Origin: an uncultured Butyrivibrio sp.
GTDB taxonomy: Bacteria > Bacillota > Clostridia > Lachnospirales > Lachnospiraceae
Length of the DNA stretch: 64,000 bases
Direction: 5' to 3'
NCBI GenBank assembly: GCA_945928575.1
Contig: CAMENP010000005.1
Span: 62,001-126,000, forward strand
The notes beneath the pieces were generated by a model that saw only the letters and a list, made by a program, of their open reading frames with translations, searched no databases and was not told where the DNA came from. Both the position numbers and the translations under genes were made by a program. This document shows, piece after piece, positions 39,599 to 48,421 of the stretch (its first letter is position 1; each line of letters starts with the position of its first letter).

Positions 39599-40297
39599 TT
39601 AAAGCATTCTTGCCAGCTTATTCAGGTCATTCTGTATCATGGCATATGATACTATTGAAAGTCCAAGAAGGTTAAGAATCAGATAAAGCACACTGTTGTC
39701 TGCAATCTGTATGCCTCTTCTTGCAGCTTCTTCGGAAATCTTTTTGCCTCTTGTGTATACCCAGTACACATTGTAATACGGTACAAGCATAAGGAGAAGG
39801 TACTCTCCGACCATATCGCTTGTGTCATTGGCAAGCATTCTGATTTTCTTGACCATACTGTACATCCAGAACCACATGTAGATTGAACATGTAACAATTG
39901 CAAGGATTATGCAGACAGCAATGTTTTTCTCCTCGCGGAATTCATTAGGCATCGGTCCGTTGTATCCCTGGTTATAATTCTGATTGTAATTGTTGTACTG
40001 ATTATAACCCTGATTATAATTCTGGTTCGGCTGGCCATATCCCTGATTGTAATTCTGGCCCTGCTGACCGTATCCCTGATTATAGTTCTGGTTCGGCTGA
40101 CCATATCCCTGATTGTAATTCTGGTTCGGCTGGCCGTATCCCTGATTATAGTTCTGGTTCGGCTGACCATTATAACCCTGATTATAGTTCTGGTTCGGCT
40201 GACCATTATAACCCTGGTTATAATTCTGGTTCGGCTGGCCGTATCCCTGATTATAATTCTGGTTAGACTGCTCGTTGTTGTTATTCTGATTGTCCAT
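39599..40297 (-). CDS. DUF4234-like membrane protein with Q/N/Y/G-rich N-terminus
   Basis: (NQNYNQGYGQP)n followed by KNIAVCIILAIVTCSIYMWFWMYSMVKKIRMLAND. Confidence 0.85.
   Translation of the reverse strand: MDNQNNNNEQSNQNYNQGYGQPNQNYNQGYNGQPNQNYNQGYNGQPNQNYNQGYGQPNQNYNQGYGQPNQNYNQGYGQQGQNYNQGYGQPNQNYNQGYNQYNNYNQNYNQGYNGPMPNEFREEKNIAVCIILAIVTCSIYMWFWMYSMVKKIRMLANDTSDMVGEYLLLMLVPYYNVYWVYTRGKKISEEAARRGIQIADNSVLYLILNLLGLSIVSYAMIQNDLNKLARML
39960..40275 (-). repeat. In-frame 33/36-bp tandem repeat encoding NQNYNQGY(N)GQP
   Basis: Repeating ttataattctggttcggctggccgtatccctga units; about eight copies in the translated protein. Confidence 0.92.
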
Positions 40298-40321
40298 ATT
40301 ATCCTCCTTTTTCCACATCCG

Positions 40322-41998
40322 TTAATCCAGTGTCTTTATAGCTGCATTTATGTGGGCGCGCATATCGTCCTCACCTATAATATGGATTATCGTCCATAAA
40401 TCAGGTGTATTGGCTTTTCCGGTAACCGCTATTCTTACCATCTCTGCCACATCCGATATACTTCCCTTGTAATTATCAGGTTCAGCCTTGTATGCCTTCA
40501 TATCGGCAGCAAAACCGAATTTACCTGCAATCACCTTAAGGTTATCAAACCAAGCCTGATTATCGGCTTCATGTGAATATGTCGCAAGATATTCATTAAG
40601 AACATCCTTTGTAAGTTGTGCATCAAGCTTGAATCCATCCTTTTCATCAGACTCGGAAGTTCCGAAGAAGTAACCGATGAGCTCCATAATCTGTCTTGCA
40701 TATATGAAATCTTTTCTGCGGCGCTTCATTCCGATTCCCATATAAAGTCTGAGCACGGCAAGCATCTTTTCCTTATCGGCAAACCATATCGCAGCTTTCT
40801 CAGATTCATTCTCCACAGCCCATTCATGAAGGAAGTCATACATCTCGTCTTCCGAAAGGCGTGCAAGCTCATTCTTACATATATTATGAAGCTTATCCTT
40901 ATCGAAAAGCGCTCCCGACTGGCTCATCTTCTCGATTGTAAACGGAAATTCATTAATGTCTTTATCCGGGAATTTCTCATACCACTCCTCAAAGTTCGAG
41001 TTAAGAAGTGTAAGAAGATACACCTTCATTGCTCTCGGATGGTATCCGTCCTTACGATAATAATCAAGTGAGAGTTCCGGATCTTTTCTCTTGGAAAGCT
41101 TACGCTTACCGCCGGTCTCTTCATCAAACTTCATAAGATGCGCCGTATGTCCGTATGCCGGCATCTTAAATCCGAGCACATGAAAAAGTTCGTAATGTGT
41201 CGGAACCGACGCAAGCCACTCACCGCCTCTGATAACGGTGGTCGTCCTCATAAGATGGTCATCTATCGCATGTGCAAAATGATATGTCGGAACCCCGTCT
41301 CTCTTAAGGAGTACGATATCGTGGATGTTCTCCGGAAGCTTGATCTCTCCCATGATACTGTCCACGAAAGTTATTTCCTTATCCGGACTTCCCTGTGAGC
41401 GGAGTCTCAATACATAAGTCTCTCCAGCATCTATTCTTCTCTTGATCTCTTCGTAGCTTAAGTCACGGCAATGTGCATATTTGCCGTAATATCCGGTAAG
41501 TACCTTATCAGCTTCCTGTTCAAGTCTTACTTTCTCAAGTTCTTCTTCTGTACAAAAGCACGGATATGCAAGTCCTCTCTCAACAAGGCTCTTGGCATAT
41601 GCATGATAAATCTCAACACGCTGACGCTGAAAATAAGGGCCGTATGCGTTCTGCGGCGCATCATCCGGGAAACCTGCTCCCTCGTCAAATTCTATGTCAA
41701 AATATCTCAAAACATTAATAATAGTCTCAACCGCGCCATCTACCTTACGCTTCTCATCCGTATCTTCTATTCTTAAATAGAATACGCCTCCGTTGCGGTG
41801 TGCTATTCTCTCATCGGCAAGTGCGCTGTAAAGATTACCGAGATGTATGAATCCTGTCGGGCTCGGTGCCATACGTGTCACCTGCGCTTTGGCAGGAAGT
41901 TTTCTATACGGAAACTTTTCTTCATAATATTCCGGTGTCTTATCAACATCCGGGAAAAGTAATTGTGCTAATTGTGCGTTATCCATTTCATCCTCCAT
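40322..41998 (-). CDS. gltX: Glutamyl-tRNA synthetase
   Basis: RMAPSPTGFIHLGNLYSAL; RIEDTDEKRKVDGA; KLSKRKDPELSLDYYRKDGY. Confidence 0.93.
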   Translation of the reverse strand: MEDEMDNAQLAQLLFPDVDKTPEYYEEKFPYRKLPAKAQVTRMAPSPTGFIHLGNLYSALADERIAHRNGGVFYLRIEDTDEKRKVDGAVETIINVLRYFDIEFDEGAGFPDDAPQNAYGPYFQRQRVEIYHAYAKSLVERGLAYPCFCTEEELEKVRLEQEADKVLTGYYGKYAHCRDLSYEEIKRRIDAGETYVLRLRSQGSPDKEITFVDSIMGEIKLPENIHDIVLLKRDGVPTYHFAHAIDDHLMRTTTVIRGGEWLASVPTHYELFHVLGFKMPAYGHTAHLMKFDEETGGKRKLSKRKDPELSLDYYRKDGYHPRAMKVYLLTLLNSNFEEWYEKFPDKDINEFPFTIEKMSQSGALFDKDKLHNICKNELARLSEDEMYDFLHEWAVENESEKAAIWFADKEKMLAVLRLYMGIGMKRRRKDFIYARQIMELIGYFFGTSESDEKDGFKLDAQLTKDVLNEYLATYSHEADNQAWFDNLKVIAGKFGFAADMKAYKAEPDNYKGSISDVAEMVRIAVTGKANTPDLWTIIHIIGEDDMRAHINAAIKTLD

Positions 41999-42053
41999 AA
42001 TAACTGTAACTTATTTGATTATTGCATTACTGCCACCAAACGTCAATATCTTT

Positions 42054-44669
42054 TTACAAATTAAGCCATTCGCCGAGATAAGTTCTGTTACTTTCACGAC
42101 TGCCATCGCTGTAACTGCGAAGGTGCTCATCGCACACTCTTTTGACCTCTTTTTCAAATTCCCTTGATGAAATCAGCCGGCAGCCCTCACCACGGATTAT
42201 GATCTGCTCAAGGCCGTCCGAGGTCGCAACGGTTATGTCGTATCTGGCTCCGTTTTCATGTGCGAATTCCTCTATATACCGGTCCGCAGTCTGTGCCTCT
42301 TTGGTATACACCACATGGATGTTATTAATGTCAAGATGTTCCGTGACATGGCCTTTGATCCTGTAAGCATCAAATACTACAATCACATCAGCACTTATAG
42401 CGGCCTTATAATTACACATGATATCTATCAATCTGTCCCTCGCACTGTCGATATTCTGCGCGGCAAGCTCATTTAATTCTTTCCAGGCAAAAATAACATT
42501 ATACCCGTCAACCAGAAGATATGGCTTACGCACCGCACTGCCCTTATATGTGCGCGTAACGGGCTGCGATACATGTGTGCGCTTTTTGTAAAGGCCATTG
42601 TGTGAAGATGATTTCGGCGCACTGTTTGAGCCGCCGCTCTTAGCTATGATATCATCTATCTCCTCGGTTCCGATCGATAAATCTATCTGCCCTCTGATAT
42701 CGGATTTATAAGTATCAGGAATTACAATATCATAATCCGTTTCTTCCTCCTGCACATGCATGTGCGCATCCGCTTCATACCACGGAACCACATATCCCGC
42801 TCCGTGCGCGCAGAAAACAGAATCCGCCGTATTGACGGTATCACTCTCAGGGTCATATCCCGAAGCTTCTATTACCTCGGCCTCGTTGTGGCAGTAATCG
42901 TATCCGTCAAGCGAAAATTCTATCTTACCCTTGCCATGCGTATACGACATGAGCTCCGATCCGTATTCCATCAGTCCCGATACCGGCGCGCGTCCGCACA
43001 ACACTGTTGTACTGCCGTCATTTTCCACCGGCTCCGCCATGCCGCTCATCTGCATTATGTCGGTCATTGCCCGTCCCACACACTCATTCGGCAGTTCCAT
43101 CCTGAATCTGTAATAAGGTTCAAGAAGCCTGCTCTTCGCTTTCATAAGTCCCTGCCTTACGGCCCGGTACACCGCCTGTCGGAAATCTCCGCCCTCGGTA
43201 TGCTTAATATGCGCCCTTCCCGAAACCAAAGTTATTTTAATATCGGTTATGACGGCTCTTGTGAGAACGCCCTTGTGCCTGCGTTCCGCAAGATGCGTAA
43301 GAATAAGCCGCTGCCAGTTGCGTGCAAGCACTTCCTCACTGCACTCCGTATCAAACACCATACCGCTTCCGCGTTCGCCCGGCTCAAGTCTTAAATGAAC
43401 CTCGGCATAATGCCTTAACGGTTCAAAATGACCGCTGCCCATTACCGTATCGTCAATCGTTTCCTTATATACTATGCGGCCCCTGCCGAGCGACACATCA
43501 AGTCCGGTACGCTCCTTGACCATATTGATGAGTATTTCCGCCTGCACAGGCCCCATGACTTTTACATTGATTTCCCTGCTGTCGTTGTTAAAGCCGACTT
43601 CAAGTTCGGGATTGGCCTGGCCTATTCTGGCAATTTCCGGATAGACCACCCTTGCGTCCACTCCCTCCGGCAAAATCAGCTTATATGTTATTACCGGGAC
43701 AAGATTTGCTTTAAAAACTGTCCGCTCCTGTCCGAACACATCGCCCGTATCGGACTCTGACGGTCCGCATAACGCACACACCATTCCGGGTTCTGCCTCC
43801 GCAACACAGCTGTACCGTCCGCCGTTGTAGACACGTATTTCATTAACCTTGGCTTCCCAGCTTGTGCCGTCCGCATGCTTCCCGCGTATCACATCCCTGA
43901 CTTTTAACAGGCCTCCGGTTATCTTGATGTAAGTCAGTCTCTCGCCGCGCTGTCCGTATGCTATCTTATATACTACACCCGAAAATTCATCCCGGTATTC
44001 CGGGCGGATGATAAGTTCTGACATACCACGCATAAAATTATCAATACCGTCAAGTTTCAATGCCGAGCCCATAAAACAAGGGAAAACCTTACGCCCGCTT
44101 ACGGCTTTGGCAATGCTCTCCGGTGCAATGTTTTCATGAGCCATAAATTCATCAAAAAGGCCGTCATCACATAATGAAACATCCTCATAAGGTATGCCGT
44201 CCGTAAAATCAATTATCCGATCGGACAGTTCGGTTGTCATCCCGGCAAGCAGCCCTTTGCGGTCAACATCATCCCTGTCCGTCTTGTTGACAAAAATAAA
44301 CGTCGGTATCCTGTAATTCTCAAGAAGTCTCCATAACGTCGCGGTATGGCTCTGCACTCCGCGGGAGCCGTCAATCACTAACACAGCGTAGTCAAGGATC
44401 ATAAGACTTCTCTCCATCTCGGCCCCGAAATCCACATGACCCGGCGTATCTATCAGTGTATATTCAACATCACCGTAATGTACAACCGCCTGTTTGGAAA
44501 AAACAGTAATCCCTCTGGCTCTTTCAATATCATAATTGTCCAAAAAAGCATCCTTGTTATCAACCCGGCCCGGCTTGTCTATTGCGCCGCTCTTATAAAG
44601 CATTGCTTCGGTAAGAGTGGTTTTTCCCGCATCAACATGCGCAAGAATGCCCATAACAATTTTCTTCAT
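42054..44669 (-). CDS. TetM/EF-G-like translational GTPase fused to a C-terminal NYN (YacP/Rae1-like) domain
   Basis: MGILAHVDAGKTTLTEAMLY, IDTPGHVDF, FVNKTDRDD; C-terminus YLLVDGYNVIFAW...IVVFDAYRIKG...VVYTKEAQTADRYIEE...VATSDGLEQIIIRGEG. Confidence 0.93.
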   Translation of the reverse strand: MKKIVMGILAHVDAGKTTLTEAMLYKSGAIDKPGRVDNKDAFLDNYDIERARGITVFSKQAVVHYGDVEYTLIDTPGHVDFGAEMERSLMILDYAVLVIDGSRGVQSHTATLWRLLENYRIPTFIFVNKTDRDDVDRKGLLAGMTTELSDRIIDFTDGIPYEDVSLCDDGLFDEFMAHENIAPESIAKAVSGRKVFPCFMGSALKLDGIDNFMRGMSELIIRPEYRDEFSGVVYKIAYGQRGERLTYIKITGGLLKVRDVIRGKHADGTSWEAKVNEIRVYNGGRYSCVAEAEPGMVCALCGPSESDTGDVFGQERTVFKANLVPVITYKLILPEGVDARVVYPEIARIGQANPELEVGFNNDSREINVKVMGPVQAEILINMVKERTGLDVSLGRGRIVYKETIDDTVMGSGHFEPLRHYAEVHLRLEPGERGSGMVFDTECSEEVLARNWQRLILTHLAERRHKGVLTRAVITDIKITLVSGRAHIKHTEGGDFRQAVYRAVRQGLMKAKSRLLEPYYRFRMELPNECVGRAMTDIMQMSGMAEPVENDGSTTVLCGRAPVSGLMEYGSELMSYTHGKGKIEFSLDGYDYCHNEAEVIEASGYDPESDTVNTADSVFCAHGAGYVVPWYEADAHMHVQEEETDYDIVIPDTYKSDIRGQIDLSIGTEEIDDIIAKSGGSNSAPKSSSHNGLYKKRTHVSQPVTRTYKGSAVRKPYLLVDGYNVIFAWKELNELAAQNIDSARDRLIDIMCNYKAAISADVIVVFDAYRIKGHVTEHLDINNIHVVYTKEAQTADRYIEEFAHENGARYDITVATSDGLEQIIIRGEGCRLISSREFEKEVKRVCDEHLRSYSDGSRESNRTYLGEWLNL

Positions 44670-44672
44670 ATA

Positions 44673-46262
44673 TTAACAACCTTCCGTTGCCGCTTTCTCA
44701 ACCTTCATTGTCTTCTTATAGCGGTCCATATAAATCTCAAAATCTCTCACATCCTCTGCCACCGGATTTATGACCGTAGATTTGACATCGGCAAATATCC
44801 TGTTATCCAGAAAATTACCGAGAGAGCCGTATTCTTTTTTATGTATCATATACAATCCAAGCAGTGCCATTCCCCATGCTCCGCCCTCACCGGCATTCTC
44901 CATAACGGTAACAGGCGTGTCCATGGCCGCAGCCATAATTCTCTGTCCGGCAACCGGTGTCTTGAAAAATCCTCCATGACCTGTGATCCTGTCAAGTCCC
45001 ACCTTCTCATCCTTAAAAAGAATATCAAGGCCTATTTTCAGGGATGCTATGGAGCTGTATATATTGGCCTTCATAAAATTGGCGACGTTAAGTATTGAAT
45101 CTGGCTGTCTTACAACGAGAGGTCTTCCCTCGTCAAAGCCCGTAATATGCTCGCCGGAAAAATAATTATATGTGACTATTCCGCCGCAGTCGGCATTGCC
45201 TTCAAGCGCTTTGGTAAAAAGTGTCTCGTACACCTTGCCGGTATCCGTCTTAAATCCCATACATTCCGCAAAATCCATAAAGAGTCCGGCCCATGCGTTA
45301 ATATCCGATGTGCAGTTATTGCAATGCACCATCGCAACCGGACTTCCGTCAGGCGTCGTAACCATATCAAGCTCTTCGTGGAGTTTATTAAGCTTCCTGT
45401 CGAGAACGACCATTGCAAATACGGATGTTCCGGCCGATACATTTCCGGTTCTTACGCTGACCGCATCGGTGGCTGTCATTCCGGTTCCGGCATCTCCTTC
45501 CGGAGGACATAAATGTACTCCGGCTCTAAGCTTTCCGGATGCGTCCAGAAGTGCCGCGCCCTCATCCGTCAGGCATCCCGCATCTTCTCCCGCAGTAAGA
45601 ACGTGCGGCAGGATATCACGCAGTTTCCAGTCATAATGCCTGTCCGCAATAAGCTCATCAAACTGTTCCATATGTTTTCTTTCATAATCACAAGCCGATG
45701 AATCAATCGGAAACATTCCCGATGCCTCTCCGACTCCCATGACTTTATTGCCGGTAAGCCTGTAATGTATATAACCTGCAAGCGTTGTAAGGTATTTTAT
45801 ACCTGCAACATGTTCTTCGCCGTTAAGGATAGCCTGATACAGATGTGCGATGCTCCATCTCTGCGGGATATGGAAACCGAAAAGTGATGTAAGCTCCGCG
45901 GAAGCCTCGCCCGTTATCGTGTTGCGCCATGTCCTGAACGGAACCAGTAATCTGTCATTCTCATCAAGTGCAATATATCCGTGCATCATTCCACTGAAGC
46001 CCAAAGCCGCCAGTGAGGTTATGTAAACGTTATATTTATCATATACGTCTTCCGCCAATGAGGCATAGCAATCCCTTAATCCGCCTATTATGTCTTCCTC
46101 GCTGTATGTCCATATGCCCGAAACAAGCTTATTCTCCCAGTCATGGCTGCCGATTGCGATAACTTTTCCCTCATCGTCCGTAAGCACGGCTTTAATTCTT
46201 GTAGAGCCGAATTCCATTCCGAGAACCGCTCTTCCCTGTTCAATAAATTCCGATATATTCAT
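44673..46262 (-). CDS. FGGY-family carbohydrate kinase
   Basis: VLGMEFGSTRIKAVLTDDEGKVI...ALGFSGMMHGYIALDE...ITGHGGFFKTPVAGQRIMAAAMDTPV. Confidence 0.9.
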   Translation of the reverse strand: MNISEFIEQGRAVLGMEFGSTRIKAVLTDDEGKVIAIGSHDWENKLVSGIWTYSEEDIIGGLRDCYASLAEDVYDKYNVYITSLAALGFSGMMHGYIALDENDRLLVPFRTWRNTITGEASAELTSLFGFHIPQRWSIAHLYQAILNGEEHVAGIKYLTTLAGYIHYRLTGNKVMGVGEASGMFPIDSSACDYERKHMEQFDELIADRHYDWKLRDILPHVLTAGEDAGCLTDEGAALLDASGKLRAGVHLCPPEGDAGTGMTATDAVSVRTGNVSAGTSVFAMVVLDRKLNKLHEELDMVTTPDGSPVAMVHCNNCTSDINAWAGLFMDFAECMGFKTDTGKVYETLFTKALEGNADCGGIVTYNYFSGEHITGFDEGRPLVVRQPDSILNVANFMKANIYSSIASLKIGLDILFKDEKVGLDRITGHGGFFKTPVAGQRIMAAAMDTPVTVMENAGEGGAWGMALLGLYMIHKKEYGSLGNFLDNRIFADVKSTVINPVAEDVRDFEIYMDRYKKTMKVEKAATEGC

Positions 46263-46341
46263 GTAAAAATTACTTCCTTTTTTTTGAAATAATTATACAA
46301 TATCGCTCACAAATAGTAAAGAAAAAGCGGCATCCGCCGCT

Positions 46342-47121
46342 TTATCTGTGTGTGTTACGCCTTATATGCGTCATATAATTTTGAATGGTGTCAACAAGAT
46401 TCTGCGCCTCCACGGTATCATATGAGGCACTTTCATCCGTCTTATCCTCCGTTACTGTCTCCGTGGTATCAGGACTGTCGGAATCTTTCGTTACCTCGTC
46501 CGTATCTTTGGATGTATCCTCATCCTGTTCTACATCTTCGCCGTCTTTAACCTCCGTATTAGGGCTGTCCGCTTTCTTTTCTTCCTTATATTCCTCTTCC
46601 GTAGGAAGCTTTGCATAAGCACCCGACTGAACAAATTCATTGTGGGCTTTATTTATGTATGATGTCTTGGCAAGCAGCTTTTCCGCTATTTCATATTTCT
46701 TACCGTCCGGAATTGCCGGATTGTTCACAACACGCTTAAGCTCACACAGATAAGAGGACATCTTATTAAATCTCGCACGATCGGCCTGTTCCTTGGTCTT
46801 GCAATGCTTAAGTTCTTCCTTATATGAATCCTTCTCCTGAAGCATCTCCTTGTAACTTCTGTAAAGATCCGGGTTCTTCTGGGCGATATACTGTTCCTCC
46901 TCCGGGGTCAGCGCCTCTCCGGCCTTCATCTTGGATGTAATTTCATTGAGCTTCTGATTCTCACGCATCTTCGCGGCATCCTCTTTATATTGATTAAGAA
47001 TCCGTTCCTCAGGTGTCATTTCCTTCATGAATATCTTGCCGGTCTGTTTTTTCTGCTGCCACTCCGAGTCCATTTTCTTAAGTCTCATGGCATTGCTTAT
47101 GGTTCCTGTTATAAGTAACAT
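46342..47121 (-). CDS. Hypothetical protein with acidic low-complexity C-terminus
   Basis: 259-aa ORF; charged helical region then DGEDVEQDEDTSKDTDEVTKDSDSPDTTETV. Confidence 0.7.
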   Translation of the reverse strand: MLLITGTISNAMRLKKMDSEWQQKKQTGKIFMKEMTPEERILNQYKEDAAKMRENQKLNEITSKMKAGEALTPEEEQYIAQKNPDLYRSYKEMLQEKDSYKEELKHCKTKEQADRARFNKMSSYLCELKRVVNNPAIPDGKKYEIAEKLLAKTSYINKAHNEFVQSGAYAKLPTEEEYKEEKKADSPNTEVKDGEDVEQDEDTSKDTDEVTKDSDSPDTTETVTEDKTDESASYDTVEAQNLVDTIQNYMTHIRRNTHR

Positions 47122-47261
47122 AATAAACCTCCTTGTTACACCGCAATCCGGAATCCGTTCCGGAAGGTTTGGCAGAATATACTAATTAGCATATCGGCAT
47201 AACAGGAAGGTTTATTAATGTAAGTGATTTTATATTTGGCAATTAAAATGAAAATTCCAAA

Positions 47262-47696
47262 CTAAGCTAATGATGCAAGTTTGGCTCCGAGTGCTTCGCA
47301 CTGTGCTGTGGCATCAGCATCAGGTGCACCCATACATATTACTCCTTCGCCATCAACTACTGTGGCTCCGGCAGATGTCATTCTGTCAACCCAGTCACGC
47401 ATCCACTGTCCGTCTCCCCAGCCGTATGAGCCGAAAAGTCCGATAGTCTTGCCTGAAACTGACATCTCAAGGTCGCTGACAAACGGCTCCATCTCGCCTT
47501 CTTCGAGAACTTCTGCACCCATAGCCGGACATCCGAGTGCGAATACTTTGGCACTCTTAAGCTCATCAATTGATGCATCGCTCACAAATACAACGTCAGC
47601 CTCTTTGCCTGCTTTTCTGATTCCGTCGGCAACTGCATTAGCCATTGCCTCGGTATTTCCGGATTGTGACCAGAATACTACCTGAATATTACTCAT
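47262..47696 (-). CDS. Flavodoxin
   Basis: MSNIQVVFWSQSGNTEAMANAVADGIRKAG...LFGSYGWGDGQWMRDW. Confidence 0.93.
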   Translation of the reverse strand: MSNIQVVFWSQSGNTEAMANAVADGIRKAGKEADVVFVSDASIDELKSAKVFALGCPAMGAEVLEEGEMEPFVSDLEMSVSGKTIGLFGSYGWGDGQWMRDWVDRMTSAGATVVDGEGVICMGAPDADATAQCEALGAKLASLA

Positions 47697-48264
47697 GAAA
47701 ATCCTCCAATCCTTTTGCAACCAGCATTATCATGGTTTCTCTGGCCCGCTCGTACAGACCGAACAGCTTCAGCTTGGCAGGAAGGTTGGCATATACCTTC
47801 CAATATCCGGTATAGATTGCATTCTCGCCGGCATTCTCTATGAATCCGGCAACATCTTCCGGCGGATAGCCAAGAAACAATCCAAGTTCGTGAGGAAAAC
47901 CTTTGTTCTCAGAAGCGTATTGTCTGTATTTGGTCCTGAACAGACGGAGAGAGTCCATCAGGCCATTGCAGCCATAACCCATTTGTCCCAGAAGTCCAGA
48001 CACATTCTCATCTCTCAGGTAATTCTCCAATCCATCTCTGTCATAAAGCAGAAACGTTGTCTTCTCAGCTGTCCGCAACAGGAAATAATATGACAGCTTA
48101 TACTTCTTGAACGCATATAATGCATCCCGAACAGAACTGTTATCAATTATGAAAAGATTGGATATCTTAATCCCTGCAATCAGAGGTGCACATTGAAGTG
48201 CCATCTGGGTATTTACATTATTCAGATCCATACCGCAAACCGTCTTTAAAACTTCTTGTGTCAT
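47689..48264 (-). CDS. DUF3793-family protein
   Basis: LQCAPLIAGIKISNLFII...KGFPHELGLFLGYPPEDVAGFIENAG...YWKVYANL; overlaps flavodoxin gene. Confidence 0.85.
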   Translation of the reverse strand: MTQEVLKTVCGMDLNNVNTQMALQCAPLIAGIKISNLFIIDNSSVRDALYAFKKYKLSYYFLLRTAEKTTFLLYDRDGLENYLRDENVSGLLGQMGYGCNGLMDSLRLFRTKYRQYASENKGFPHELGLFLGYPPEDVAGFIENAGENAIYTGYWKVYANLPAKLKLFGLYERARETMIMLVAKGLEDFHE

Positions 48265-48280
48265 AATGCCTCCCGGTTGA

Positions 48281-48296
48281 GTTAGTTATCTCTAAC
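48281..48296. promoter_or_regulatory. Candidate DtxR-family box upstream of DUF3793-flavodoxin
   Basis: GTTAGTTATCTCTAAC, matching GTTAG-N6-CTAAC at the feo promoters. Confidence 0.6.
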
Positions 48297-48375
48297 TTGA
48301 GTTAAGTATAACTAATTATTTGTTTTCTGTCAACACATTTTTATGATAAACAATTCTCAATAAAATATGTATCAA

Positions 48376-48410
48376 AAAAAGACTGCCGTGCATATGCACG
48401 ACAGTCTTAT
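48376..48410. terminator. Hairpin downstream of P-type ATPase gene
   Basis: AAGACTGCCGTGCATATGCACGACAGTCTT. Confidence 0.75.
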
Positions 48411-48421
48411 ACAAATTAGTG

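Noticed and set aside
39960-40275. Tandem repeat that superficially looks like a CRISPR array
   Set aside because: Period of 33/36 bp with no unique spacers; it is an in-frame protein repeat.
42756-43394. 212-aa plus-strand ORF
   Set aside because: Antisense to the TetM-like/NYN gene; no domain signal.
42054-44669. Simple call as an acquired tetracycline-resistance gene
   Set aside because: Nothing mobile is adjacent, the gene sits in a chromosomal block and carries an extra NYN domain; resistance cannot be asserted from sequence alone.
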